Source: CAZWSX01 sp964636985 (GTDB taxonomy: Bacteria; Planctomycetota; Planctomycetia; Pirellulales; Pirellulaceae). Taken from it: a stretch of 64,000 nucleotides of DNA. The notes below the pieces were generated by a model. The model had not been told where the DNA came from. It was given only the letters and a program-made list of their open reading frames with translations, and ran no database searches. Below, piece by piece: positions 9,068 through 17,614 of this stretch. The stretch lies in NCBI GenBank assembly GCA_964636985.1, contig CAZWSX010000001.1:1-64000 (forward strand). The letters run 5' to 3'. Positions within the stretch are counted from its first letter, which is position 1; each line of letters begins with the position of its first letter. A program made the translations under genes and the position numbers.

Positions 9068-9725
9068 TGTCGAATTGCCGGCTGTCGCTCCCGCGCATTC
9101 CGCGCAAGATGTAGCTTCCGTTGGTGTTAGGGTCGCTACCGCCCGTGGTACTGGACCGCGTGGCGTAGGAGTTCACGCCGTAGCCGCGGCGCGTCCCATA
9201 GCGGTCGGCCACATCGCTTCGCGGAGCGCTGCCCGAGTTGTTGACATCAAGCGGCGAATAGCTTCGCGTGCCATCGTTCACCGGCATTCCCGCAATCGTC
9301 TCCAATCGCGAGTTGCTAGTGCGGTTAGGGGAGGCCGCGCGCGATACAGTAGCGAAGTCGCCGTTACGATCCCAAGTTGATTGGCCGGGGGTGACGTTCT
9401 CGTTGGCACTCGTCGAACCAAGATCGTTGGCGACCAGGGCATTTCGCGGATCATAAAATCGGCCAGGCGGAGCATTGGCTCGCCCCACGGCCGGCGCTGG
9501 TGGATTGCCGTTGGCCAAACCATTCTCAGGGTAATAGCGGTCTGGTTGGCCGTAGCTATACGAAGTTGGCGGGGCAATCGCGGCGCCTTGGGCGCGAGGT
9601 TGCATTAGCGCGCCTCGTCCGAACAGGCCCTGTCCGGACGAACCACAGCCACAACTCTGGCAGCCGCTGAACATGGGCCACAGCAAAAGAAGCCACAGGG
9701 GCATCCGCCCTAAGTATTGAGCCAT
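9033..9725 (-). CDS. Putative lipoprotein, Gly/Ser/Asn/Pro-rich, unknown function
   Basis: A 230-residue protein starting MAQYLGRMPLWLLLLW, a short hydrophobic signal ending in a lipobox-like MFSGC, after which the mature N-terminus is Cys-rich (CQSCGCGSSG). The rest is low-complexity, rich in Asn, Ser, Gly, Pro and Tyr, with no recognised domain. The frame is open to 9797, but ATG 9725 places the signal peptide at the N-terminus. It overlaps or abuts the SecA-like gene downstream on the same strand, so the two are probably co-transcribed. Similar disordered lipoproteins occur elsewhere in this window (50807-51718). Confidence 0.75.
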   Translation of the reverse strand: MAQYLGRMPLWLLLLWPMFSGCQSCGCGSSGQGLFGRGALMQPRAQGAAIAPPTSYSYGQPDRYYPENGLANGNPPAPAVGRANAPPGRFYDPRNALVANDLGSTSANENVTPGQSTWDRNGDFATVSRAASPNRTSNSRLETIAGMPVNDGTRSYSPLDVNNSGSAPRSDVADRYGTRRGYGVNSYATRSSTTGGSDPNTNGSYILRGMRGSDSRQFDIGERDENAERR

Positions 9726-9908
9726 AAGGTCTACCCCAACGTGCCCCCGAGCTGGCGCACTCACGGCCAGCTCAATAGGGGCGGTGAAGAGTAGCAAACG
9801 GCAATCGGCACGCGAAGAGACGTTCGCGAAGCGGCAACGTTAGAATCGGCCGCGAGAAGGCATCGCAAGCAATGCTGGCGATGCCGGAAGAACCCAGATG
9901 AGCTGCAA

Positions 9909-10400
9909 TTAGCGGTCGTTCGAAGCGACGCGATCTTTTTGTCGCACGTGCGGATTCAGGATCAAAATGCCTTGCGGTCGTTGTTCTTGTTGCGACGCTT
10001 CGTTTTGCGATACGGGCGTGATCTCCAGCGAGGATCCCACGGTCGAAGTCGCCGCGCCGGAAGCGTAGTGCGAGTTCACAACCAGCAGCGGTTGGAAAGG
10101 AGCGGCCGGCATCGCCGCGGCACGGTGATAGGCTCGGCTGTAGTCATAGCCGCGGTCGACCAAGGCGTAGGGGCTGGTCCCGTAGGGACGGCGGATGACC
10201 TCGCTGCTGTAATAAACCGGGGAATGCACGGCATAATAGGGAGGTGTCTGAGGATTGGCGCTCGACAGCCCGTACGGACTGCCGTAGAATCCCCCGCCCC
10301 AACCGCCGTACCAAGGGCTTTGTGCCAGAACAGGCGAAGCCGACGAGCCAAGAGCAACGAAACCAATCGCGAGCGCGAACGAGCAGATGAGACGATTCAT
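9909..10400 (-). CDS. Small exported Tyr/Pro-rich protein, unknown function
   Basis: A 163-residue protein with a clear signal peptide (MNRLICSFALAIGFVALG, cleavage likely near VLAQ, residue 27). The mature protein starts with Trp/Gly/Tyr-rich sequence (WYGGWGGGFYGSPYG) and is otherwise low-complexity. GAGGT lies about 9 bases before ATG 10400 and supports the start. No homologous family recognised; probably a small secreted or envelope protein. Confidence 0.75.
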   Translation of the reverse strand: MNRLICSFALAIGFVALGSSASPVLAQSPWYGGWGGGFYGSPYGLSSANPQTPPYYAVHSPVYYSSEVIRRPYGTSPYALVDRGYDYSRAYHRAAAMPAAPFQPLLVVNSHYASGAATSTVGSSLEITPVSQNEASQQEQRPQGILILNPHVRQKDRVASNDR

Positions 10401-10592
10401 GGCGTGTTACCTCAAAGCGAGCCAAACCCGCCGGAAGTGGCGTGTGGTCTTGCTTCTTTCGAGACTAATCGCCGTGGACTACATTTCCACACAATTGTTC
10501 AACAACACTCAACGACTTGCGGTTGTACCGTTGGTGCCGATCGTAACGCCTTCCCGACAGAATCTCTAGCTTCCGCGACGCCCTCGATTTCC

Positions 10593-11756
10593 GTGGTTCC
10601 CCAGATCCTACCGCCGCTGCAAACTGCTGCTGAGCTCAAGGAGTTCGCCAGGGCGCAAGGATTTTCGCTCGTCGGAATTTGCCCCGCGGTCGAGGCAATC
10701 GGTCCCCATGCACTGCTGCGGGAATGGCTCGATCGCGGCTTCGGCGGCGAGATGCGGTACATCGAAAATCGCTTTGCTGCGTATGCCCACCCGCGGCACG
10801 TTCTCGAAGGTTGCCGTAGCCTTGTCATGCTGGGCATGCGCTACCGAACGCAGGAGCCTTCGGCACTGGCCTCAGGCGAAGGACGCATCGCGCGCTACGC
10901 GTGGGGGACTTTGGATTACCACGATCTGATTCACGATCGTTTGACGCAGCTCGCCGAGTGGATGCAAAACCGCTTTCCGGAGAGCCGCGTGCGGGGCGTC
11001 GTCGATTCGGCACCATTGCTTGAAAGGGAGTTCGCCCGGTTGGCAGGGTTGGGGTGGATTGGAAAGAACACGCTCCTGCTCAATCGCCAGGAAGGGAGTT
11101 ACTTCTTCCTGGCGGCGCTGCTCACCGATTTGGAATTGGCGTACGACTCCCAATCGTCGACGGACCACTGTGGAACGTGCACGGCTTGTCTCGATGCCTG
11201 TCCTACGCAGGCCTTTCCGGAGCCTTACGTTCTCGATGCCTCGCGGTGTATCAGCTATCTCACGATCGAGCATCGCGGCCCAATCCCGGAAGGACTGCGC
11301 CCGGAAATCGGTCCGTGGGTCTTCGGTTGCGATGTGTGCCAGGACGTTTGCCCTTGGAACCGTAAGGCACCCCTCTCGGCAGAAAGCGATTTCGCCGGCA
11401 TTTCGGGGCGTAATCCGTTGGATCTCGTCGGGCTGTTCAGCCTCACCGACGAAGATTTCCGCAAGCTATTTCGCCACACGCCTCTTTGGCGATCAAAGCG
11501 CCGGGGGCTGCTGCGGAACGCGGCCACAGCTTTGGGCAACGATTCGCATGCGGCCGAGTACGATTCGTCCGCGATCGTTCAAGCCCTCAGCCAGGGGCTG
11601 GCCGACAGTGAACCGCTGGTCCGGGGAGCGGCTGCGTGGGCCTTAGGCCGTCTGAGAGCGACCGTCGCCGAGGAGTTGCTGGCAAATGCGGCTGCTACAG
11701 AAAAGGACGAGTACGTCCAAAGCGAACTGGCGGCCGCGATGGATCGGCTAGGCTAG
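10593..11756 (+). CDS. queG: Epoxyqueuosine reductase
   Basis: Last step of queuosine synthesis: reduction of epoxyqueuosine to queuosine in tRNA, using cobalamin and two 4Fe-4S clusters. Both ferredoxin-type clusters are visible: CGTCTACLDACP and, downstream, CDVCQDVCPWN. The N-terminal cobalamin-binding domain and the C-terminal HEAT-like helices (VRGAAAWALGRL) are present. The frame is open far upstream, but sequence before the GTG at 10593 is not QueG-like; this start gives 387 residues, close to the usual 350-390. Its stop codon shares bases with the stop of the convergent msrBA gene (palindromic CTAG at 11753-11756). Confidence 0.93.
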   Translation: MVPQILPPLQTAAELKEFARAQGFSLVGICPAVEAIGPHALLREWLDRGFGGEMRYIENRFAAYAHPRHVLEGCRSLVMLGMRYRTQEPSALASGEGRIARYAWGTLDYHDLIHDRLTQLAEWMQNRFPESRVRGVVDSAPLLEREFARLAGLGWIGKNTLLLNRQEGSYFFLAALLTDLELAYDSQSSTDHCGTCTACLDACPTQAFPEPYVLDASRCISYLTIEHRGPIPEGLRPEIGPWVFGCDVCQDVCPWNRKAPLSAESDFAGISGRNPLDLVGLFSLTDEDFRKLFRHTPLWRSKRRGLLRNAATALGNDSHAAEYDSSAIVQALSQGLADSEPLVRGAAAWALGRLRATVAEELLANAAATEKDEYVQSELAAAMDRLG

Positions 11757-13024
11757 TTTGTGCCGATTTCGTCTTTGGCTTTTTCCGGTTCGCTGTCGTC
11801 GGCCGTGTCCTCTTTTTCAGGCTTGGTGGTCGACGACTTGGCCGCTTTCTTCGAGCCTTCAATTAGCTCGGGATGCTTGTCGCGAACCTTGCACGCCTTG
11901 GGAATCGCGTGGCCTTTGATGTAAGGATTATCGGGATTCTTGTCGGCATAGTCTTGGTGGTAGTTTTCGGCCGGATAAAACTCGACCAGGGGTTCCAGCG
12001 TCGTCACAATCTTGCGGCGGGACCCGTTGAGTTCCTCGATCTTCTTTTTGGCCGCTTCCAATTCGCCTTGGTTGGCGTAGAAGATGGCCGAACGATACTG
12101 CGGACCGATGTCGTTCCCTTGGCGATTCAAGGTGGTCGGATCGTGAGCGTCGAAGAAAACGTCCAGCAACTGTTCGTACGACACTTGATCGGGCAGATAC
12201 GTGATGCGAATCGATTCAGCGTGCTTGGTGGTGCCTGTCGAGACCATCTCGTAGGAGGCCGATAAGGCATCGCCACCGCTGTAGCCCGCTTCGACCGAGG
12301 CCACGCCGCGAATTTGATTGAAGGCGGTCTCGGTGCACCAAAAGCATCCGCCCGCCATTACGGCCACGGCGGTTTTCTTCTTGGCATCGGCCGCTGGGTC
12401 GGCAAGCTGCGACAATTTGGAAGTTGGAGTGAAGTTCAAGGCCGCCGAGTTCATGCAGTAACGAAGGCCGGTCGGCGCGGGGCCATCATCGAAGACGTGC
12501 CCCAAATGCCCATCGCAACGCGAACAGAACACTTCCACGCGGTGCCCCAGCGGACCCTCGTCGGGACGCTCGCCAACGTTGGTCCCTGCAATCGGGCGAA
12601 AGAAACTCGGCCAGCCGGTGCCTGATTCGAACTTGGTTTCGGAAGCAAAGAGTGGCAGACCGCAACCGGCGCAGGTGTAGACCCCGGTGTCTTTATTGCG
12701 TGTCAATTCGCCGGTGTGAGGCGTCTCGGTGTGTTTGGTGCGGAGAACGCGATACGACATCGAGGAGAGCGATTTCTTCCACTCGGTCGACGTCTTTTCG
12801 ACTCGTTCCGCAGCGACGGGGCCGACCAGTTTTCCCTTGCTGTCGATCACCGACACCATCAGGCTCGACGAAGGCTTAAGGCGTTTGCCTTTGCCGGTCT
12901 GCGAGTACAAAGACGCCGGCGCCATCAGAAAGGCCACGATCGCCAGTGAGGCAGCGGTGGGAAACAGCCACCAGCGGTGAAGAAAAAAAACGCGTGAAGT
13001 GAGGTTTTGCTTGTCGGTCGGCAT
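11753..13024 (-). CDS. msrBA: Membrane-anchored MsrB-MsrA methionine sulfoxide reductase fusion
   Basis: Repairs both R- and S-methionine sulfoxide. The N-terminal hydrophobic segment (about 17-37) is a signal anchor, so the enzyme should face the periplasm. The MsrB domain (about 80-200) has zinc-binding CxxC pairs (CAGC, CSRC), the GTGWPSF motif and a catalytic Cys in RYCMNSAAL (C190). The MsrA domain (about 218-385) has the GCFWC active site (C227). A Lys/Glu-rich tail follows. AGGGAG five bases ahead of ATG 13024 selects this start over the GTG at 13030. The B-then-A order is one of the known natural fusion types. Confidence 0.93.
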   Translation of the reverse strand: MPTDKQNLTSRVFFLHRWWLFPTAASLAIVAFLMAPASLYSQTGKGKRLKPSSSLMVSVIDSKGKLVGPVAAERVEKTSTEWKKSLSSMSYRVLRTKHTETPHTGELTRNKDTGVYTCAGCGLPLFASETKFESGTGWPSFFRPIAGTNVGERPDEGPLGHRVEVFCSRCDGHLGHVFDDGPAPTGLRYCMNSAALNFTPTSKLSQLADPAADAKKKTAVAVMAGGCFWCTETAFNQIRGVASVEAGYSGGDALSASYEMVSTGTTKHAESIRITYLPDQVSYEQLLDVFFDAHDPTTLNRQGNDIGPQYRSAIFYANQGELEAAKKKIEELNGSRRKIVTTLEPLVEFYPAENYHQDYADKNPDNPYIKGHAIPKACKVRDKHPELIEGSKKAAKSSTTKPEKEDTADDSEPEKAKDEIGTN

Positions 13025-13258
13025 AATCACTCCCTACCAGATGGGGATGACCTATCGGTCTGCCATTCGAGTGGGATAGAGGCACTCGAGCTGAAGTAGT
13101 CTTTCGATGCAAAAAGGGTTTGCTTGGCTTCCAATAAAACCCGTGAGAACGGGAAATGTATCCCAAGATTTTTGCCAGAGTTGGCGTGAGCCCCCATTAG
13201 CAGAGGGGATATCTCAAAAAATGCCACCCGAGCGGGGGCCAGAAGATGAACCGGAAAG

Positions 13259-13279
13259 GCAACTCACTTCATGAGTTGC
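13259..13279. terminator. Hairpin downstream of the 1331-aa gene
   Basis: Arms GCAACTCA and TGAGTTGC with a 5-base loop, 17-37 bases past the stop of the minus-strand giant gene. On the minus strand it is followed by CTTTCC, a poor T-run, so it may be a weak terminator or an mRNA 3' end-protecting stem. Confidence 0.4.
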
Positions 13280-13295
13280 TTAACGATTCCGAAAG

Positions 13296-16200
13296 TTATT
13301 TCTTGGTGCTCCACGCGTCTAGCTGCGACTGCGCCTGTTCCAGCGTCATTGGCTGGGTCGGAACGGCGGCTTGGATCTCCTCCTCCCACGTTCGGTCGTG
13401 GTCTCCCCGCAACTGGCTCTCGACCTCGTCTTCAATGGCGGCGATCCAGGTAGGAACATCTAACCCAACGCCGGTGGGGGTCTTTGTGAGTTCCTGGATT
13501 TCGCTTTCGAAGAGCTCAAAGTAATCCCCCAGCTTGCCCGCCCGGGCTTCGTCCATCACCCGCTTCACCAGGGCCCGCACGCGATCGACCGACAAAGGGC
13601 GAACAAACCGCTCACCCAGGCGGTCGGCAACCGTCGGCATCCGCATGGCGTACTTCTTTTGAAGTTGGCCCAGCTGCCTCAAAAAACCATCCGCTTCGTC
13701 GGAAATCCGCTCATTGAGGGCTCGCTGCCAAACGCGGGCGGCCTCGTCGCAACCATGCCGCAGCAAAATCTCGTGCGACAACATGACGGGCTTCAGTCTC
13801 CAGCAGACCCGATCGTACTTGGTACGGAGCCGCAGGAAGTCGAGCAGCGAAAAGAGCATCTCCCCCTTGTCCGACTGGGTCGTGGTCGTGTTGTAGTCGC
13901 GGAATTCGATGAAGTTTTCGGCGATCGATTCCAGGATCAGCGAAAAATCCTCAACCGCGTGTTCCGGGAGCGATTCGTCGTCGAACGCAGCCAGGAAGCC
14001 GACGGGAGCATCGTCCGGTGGCTCTTCACGTAGCTTGCCCAGCCACGCCGAAACCCCCTGGTGGAGGATGGCACGGATCGTTCCCAGGTTTAGGAATCGT
14101 TGCGTGAACAGCTCTGCCCCAAACCGCTGGATGAACGCCACGAGCCGCTTCCACGTCTTGCGATCCATCGCCTTTTCAAGAGCCGACAGGCGAAGCGTCC
14201 GACTGTGTGCCAACCAGGTCGCCAACAGCGATTCGGTCATCTGCTCCATGCACGAGATCAGCGCATCGTCGGCTTCGTCCTGGTGCCACGATCGGGAAGA
14301 GGTCACCAGCGCCTCGACGATCGAACGGTAACCAACTTTGAACAGCTCGTCGAATTCGGTAACAGCCCCCGACCCTACTTTGTGCCGCCGCTCCATGTCG
14401 CGGGCGGTTTCCATGAGCTGACAAGTTTCGAGGATCAGACCCAACTTGGGCATCCACGACAGCAGGTCCTCGATGGCGTGTTGGCGAGAGCGGACCCGCA
14501 CGACGTTAGCCGGTTTTCCGTGCTTAGTGAGCGGGACGTACAACAGGGGTCGCTGCGCCAGTTCTTCCAAGAACGGCCCCCACATTCGCCGCAATCCCTC
14601 GGCATCTCCACGGAACAACGCCGAGTAGAGGGGCGTGTACAAATCGAGTTCCGCGACGTCGCGGTCGGCTGCCGGATCGCCTTGGGGAAGCTGGAACAAT
14701 CCATAGGCGCCGCGCAGCAAACGCGACGCATCCGAGACATCGACACACGTGGACGCGATCTTTTCGAGCAGGTGTTCCTTCGCGGATTGAGCCCGGTAGT
14801 AGTCGAGCATCGAGTCTTGGTTGCCCGACGGGATGGGCAAGCGCCAGGCCTCGACATCGCTCAGGAGCGAAAGAAGATGGCCGTGGTTGATTTCCGCCGT
14901 TTCGATCCAATGGCGGAGCTTGTCGGCCGACTGGGCACTGGTCGTCGACGGGTTGCGATCATTGGCCGCGAAGAGCAGCGCCGTCGATCGCCACAGGGTT
15001 GCCAGCGTCGAATGAAAGTCGAGATGATTGCCTAACCGCTTGGCCTCGTGCGTCAGCTCATCGGTATCTCCGTTGCGTTCCCCGGCGATAGGCCCTTCGA
15101 TTCCATCGTCGGTGCTGTCGCGATACTCCATCTCTTCGTAGGCGGCACCGTACGGATTGCTGTCGTCGTCTTCGGATTCGCCTCCCTCGCCGCCACGAAA
15201 CTCGTCGTCGGTCTTATTGAAATCGCGCGAGTCCCGTTCCGGCTGCTTTTTTTGACCTGCAAACTGCGGGACCCGCCATAGCGACTCCGCGTTGGCTTCC
15301 AGGTAGTCCAAAAACTTGGTCGCCTGTGCCAAGGCCGCGGGATTCGTCCGGGCGTTCTCGAACCACCGCCGGCACAGATCGTGGAACGACGCATCTGGGC
15401 GAACCAGCGGAATCTGATCGGCGCGCGAGATCCAGTGAACCAACAGCGCCATCGCGGCGACCAGATCGTCCTGTTCGAACAAGGCTTCGACGACGAGGGC
15501 GTACGCCTTGGGACCATCGAACATCTCGGCGTACGGCGACCAGAACCGAACGTTGCCGCCCGAGCGGGCCGCGCCGGCGTCGCTTGGAGCGTTCGCGTGC
15601 CAAAGCCGCAGGGCCTCGGCCACCCGGTCGGCGGCGCTGAAGGCATTGAGCGGATCGACGGCATCGACGGCCGAAACCTCGTGAACCGCAAATTGGTGCC
15701 ACCAATGCGCAAGCGTCCCAAACCGATGCGATGCGGCTTCGATGGTCGCTTCGTCCCTCTGTGCAATGGCGCGATTCCATGCCTTGGCGTAGCTGGCAAA
15801 GATTGATTCGACAATCTCGATCAGGTCGTCCGCCCGATAATCGTGAACGCTGTTGTCGGGGCCGTTAAACAGCGGATAGGCGCCGTCAAAGCCGAGCACG
15901 TTCCACGGATCGATCAAGGCGCCGCAGCGGATGCCACGGTGCATCCAAGACTCTGCTTCAATCAGCAGTTTGACCGCGCGGTCGGGTTGGTTCTGGTGTA
16001 CCGTCTGGTTGGCTTCGGTCAGCAGGCAATCGATCCGGCACATGATCCGGACCGATGCGCAGGGAATCACGTTGGCATACTTGGCCGCGCTCTCGGGAAG
16101 TCCCATCCGGGCCATCGCCCGCGACAAATGGGAGTGTTCCAGCTGCGTCGCCCGCAAGCGCGCCAGCTCGGCATTCAAGTGTTGCCGCGCTCCTCCGAAG

Positions 16201-17291
16201 GGCTGTTTGCGCTCCTTGGCTTCCTTCTTCAGTCGTTTTCCGTGCGGGCCGTCGAGCGATTCGATCAGGTGGACGTAAAACGCGTCGCGGTACTTGGCGA
16301 TTCCCGGCAACAATGTGCCGAGCGTAACGGACGAATCGTGTGCGCTCGGAGAGCCGCCGCTAATTCCCGACGCCATCAACACAGTGCCGGCAAGCACTGC
16401 GGCGGCTTCGAACAAAAGTTCTTCGCGGGGCAATTTCGACTCGGTGGTAACCCGGCTCAGCAACGCGTCGAGCGTAATTTGCTGGCTGACAAACCGCCGG
16501 TACCGCCCCTGTTGATCGAGCAGGTGCGGGTCCCAAATTCCAAACTGATAGTTGGGCCGCTTGTTCGCCGGGTGGTCGAAGTCGTACGCTCGGGGATCGA
16601 AAGCCAATTCGTCAAGCAACTCCAAGTCGAAGCCGGCCGCCGTGATAATCTCATCCGGCGCGTTGGCAATCAGTTCGATCGCGCGTTCGACCACTTCGCG
16701 ATAGGGTCCGAACGCAGCGCCCACATCGCGAATGAAAATCGGAACCGGGCGAACTCGTTCGTTGACGTAAACGTCACCCTTATGGGATTCGAGTGTCGCG
16801 ATGGGCCGATGGCCAACGAAGTCGTTCAGGTACCGCAGCGCCTCGCGCGTCAATTGATCGCGCGGTGTTTCCTGCGAGATCACTTTGAGCGTCGCTTCAA
16901 AGACGCGAGCCACAAAAAACGAGTTAACGGTTACTTCGGGCGACTGGTGCCACAATAAGTCGGCATGGTGGCGGAAATACCCAGGCAAGACGTCGTCGAA
17001 AACGGCCGACAATACATCGCGCGCTTGTTGCGGGTTTTGAAACGCGGCAGAGGTCTGCGCGATCGCCTCGAGTCGCTGCGTTAAATCGGCTTGGAGCCTC
17101 GCCGCAAAACTGCCGATCGCGCCCTTTTCAGCGAGGGAAGGCTCGGCCAGGACCAGTTGAGAATAGGTTCGGCCCAATTTGTTGAGGGCTCGGGAAACTT
17201 TCGCGTCCGGTCCGCCGGAGGAGAAATTGAGATACCCCAAAATCTGGTCGAGGGACTGCTCAACGTCTTCGGTGGAGAAGTCCCGTTCCAT
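13296..17291 (-). CDS. Very large conserved-looking protein of unknown function (1331 aa)
   Basis: Not recognised. The sequence is almost wholly alpha-helical in character, rich in Trp, Arg, Leu and acidic residues, with no signal peptide, no membrane segment and no nucleotide-binding motif. An acidic disordered stretch near residues 720-770 (EFRGGEGGESEDDDSN) separates two large helical halves, suggesting a scaffold of TPR/HEAT-like solenoids (inference). ATG 17291 (MERDFSTEDVE) was preferred over an upstream GTG; an AGGGA lies about 13 bases before it. It is divergent from the exported propeller gene at 17615. Codon use looks normal, so it is not obviously foreign. Confidence 0.85.
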   Translation of the reverse strand: MERDFSTEDVEQSLDQILGYLNFSSGGPDAKVSRALNKLGRTYSQLVLAEPSLAEKGAIGSFAARLQADLTQRLEAIAQTSAAFQNPQQARDVLSAVFDDVLPGYFRHHADLLWHQSPEVTVNSFFVARVFEATLKVISQETPRDQLTREALRYLNDFVGHRPIATLESHKGDVYVNERVRPVPIFIRDVGAAFGPYREVVERAIELIANAPDEIITAAGFDLELLDELAFDPRAYDFDHPANKRPNYQFGIWDPHLLDQQGRYRRFVSQQITLDALLSRVTTESKLPREELLFEAAAVLAGTVLMASGISGGSPSAHDSSVTLGTLLPGIAKYRDAFYVHLIESLDGPHGKRLKKEAKERKQPFGGARQHLNAELARLRATQLEHSHLSRAMARMGLPESAAKYANVIPCASVRIMCRIDCLLTEANQTVHQNQPDRAVKLLIEAESWMHRGIRCGALIDPWNVLGFDGAYPLFNGPDNSVHDYRADDLIEIVESIFASYAKAWNRAIAQRDEATIEAASHRFGTLAHWWHQFAVHEVSAVDAVDPLNAFSAADRVAEALRLWHANAPSDAGAARSGGNVRFWSPYAEMFDGPKAYALVVEALFEQDDLVAAMALLVHWISRADQIPLVRPDASFHDLCRRWFENARTNPAALAQATKFLDYLEANAESLWRVPQFAGQKKQPERDSRDFNKTDDEFRGGEGGESEDDDSNPYGAAYEEMEYRDSTDDGIEGPIAGERNGDTDELTHEAKRLGNHLDFHSTLATLWRSTALLFAANDRNPSTTSAQSADKLRHWIETAEINHGHLLSLLSDVEAWRLPIPSGNQDSMLDYYRAQSAKEHLLEKIASTCVDVSDASRLLRGAYGLFQLPQGDPAADRDVAELDLYTPLYSALFRGDAEGLRRMWGPFLEELAQRPLLYVPLTKHGKPANVVRVRSRQHAIEDLLSWMPKLGLILETCQLMETARDMERRHKVGSGAVTEFDELFKVGYRSIVEALVTSSRSWHQDEADDALISCMEQMTESLLATWLAHSRTLRLSALEKAMDRKTWKRLVAFIQRFGAELFTQRFLNLGTIRAILHQGVSAWLGKLREEPPDDAPVGFLAAFDDESLPEHAVEDFSLILESIAENFIEFRDYNTTTTQSDKGEMLFSLLDFLRLRTKYDRVCWRLKPVMLSHEILLRHGCDEAARVWQRALNERISDEADGFLRQLGQLQKKYAMRMPTVADRLGERFVRPLSVDRVRALVKRVMDEARAGKLGDYFELFESEIQELTKTPTGVGLDVPTWIAAIEDEVESQLRGDHDRTWEEEIQAAVPTQPMTLEQAQSQLDAWSTKK

Positions 17292-17614
17292 TCCAATACT
17301 GTCCCTTGCCTTCCATCTGACCACCCGTTGGGTGGGTTTTCTGCCCGTTCTGGGATTTATCTGCGGCCCAAACGCCGCAGTTCATCGACTGGCATGCATC
17401 TTAGAGTTTCGACCCGGAACTGGTCTAGGAGGTCGATCGGCCCTTATATCGAACCGGAATGCTGGGAATTGTTTGTTCAGGCACCGCCCGAGGCGCTGAA
17501 TCGCAATGGCGGTAGGGATCGGTCCAAGTAAAGTACAATTAAGGCGTCGCCGGAGATTCCGCGCGTCGGCCAGCCGACTTTTCCCAGCTTCAAAAGCTTC
17601 CAGAAGCAGATTCC
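17292..17614. other. Divergent promoter region
   Basis: About 320 bases between the giant gene and the propeller gene. A -10-like TACAAT occurs at 17534-17539, 75 bases upstream of the propeller ATG; a matching -35 is not evident. No gene is seen here. Confidence 0.45.

Noticed and set aside
9939..10592. Long N-terminal extension of queG
   Set aside because: The frame is open but reads as antisense of the small exported gene and lacks QueG homology; the GTG at 10593 fits family length.
14100..15035. Plus-strand frame of 311 codons within the giant gene
   Set aside because: Overlaps a much longer minus-strand gene and shows no motif; typical GC-rich antisense frame.
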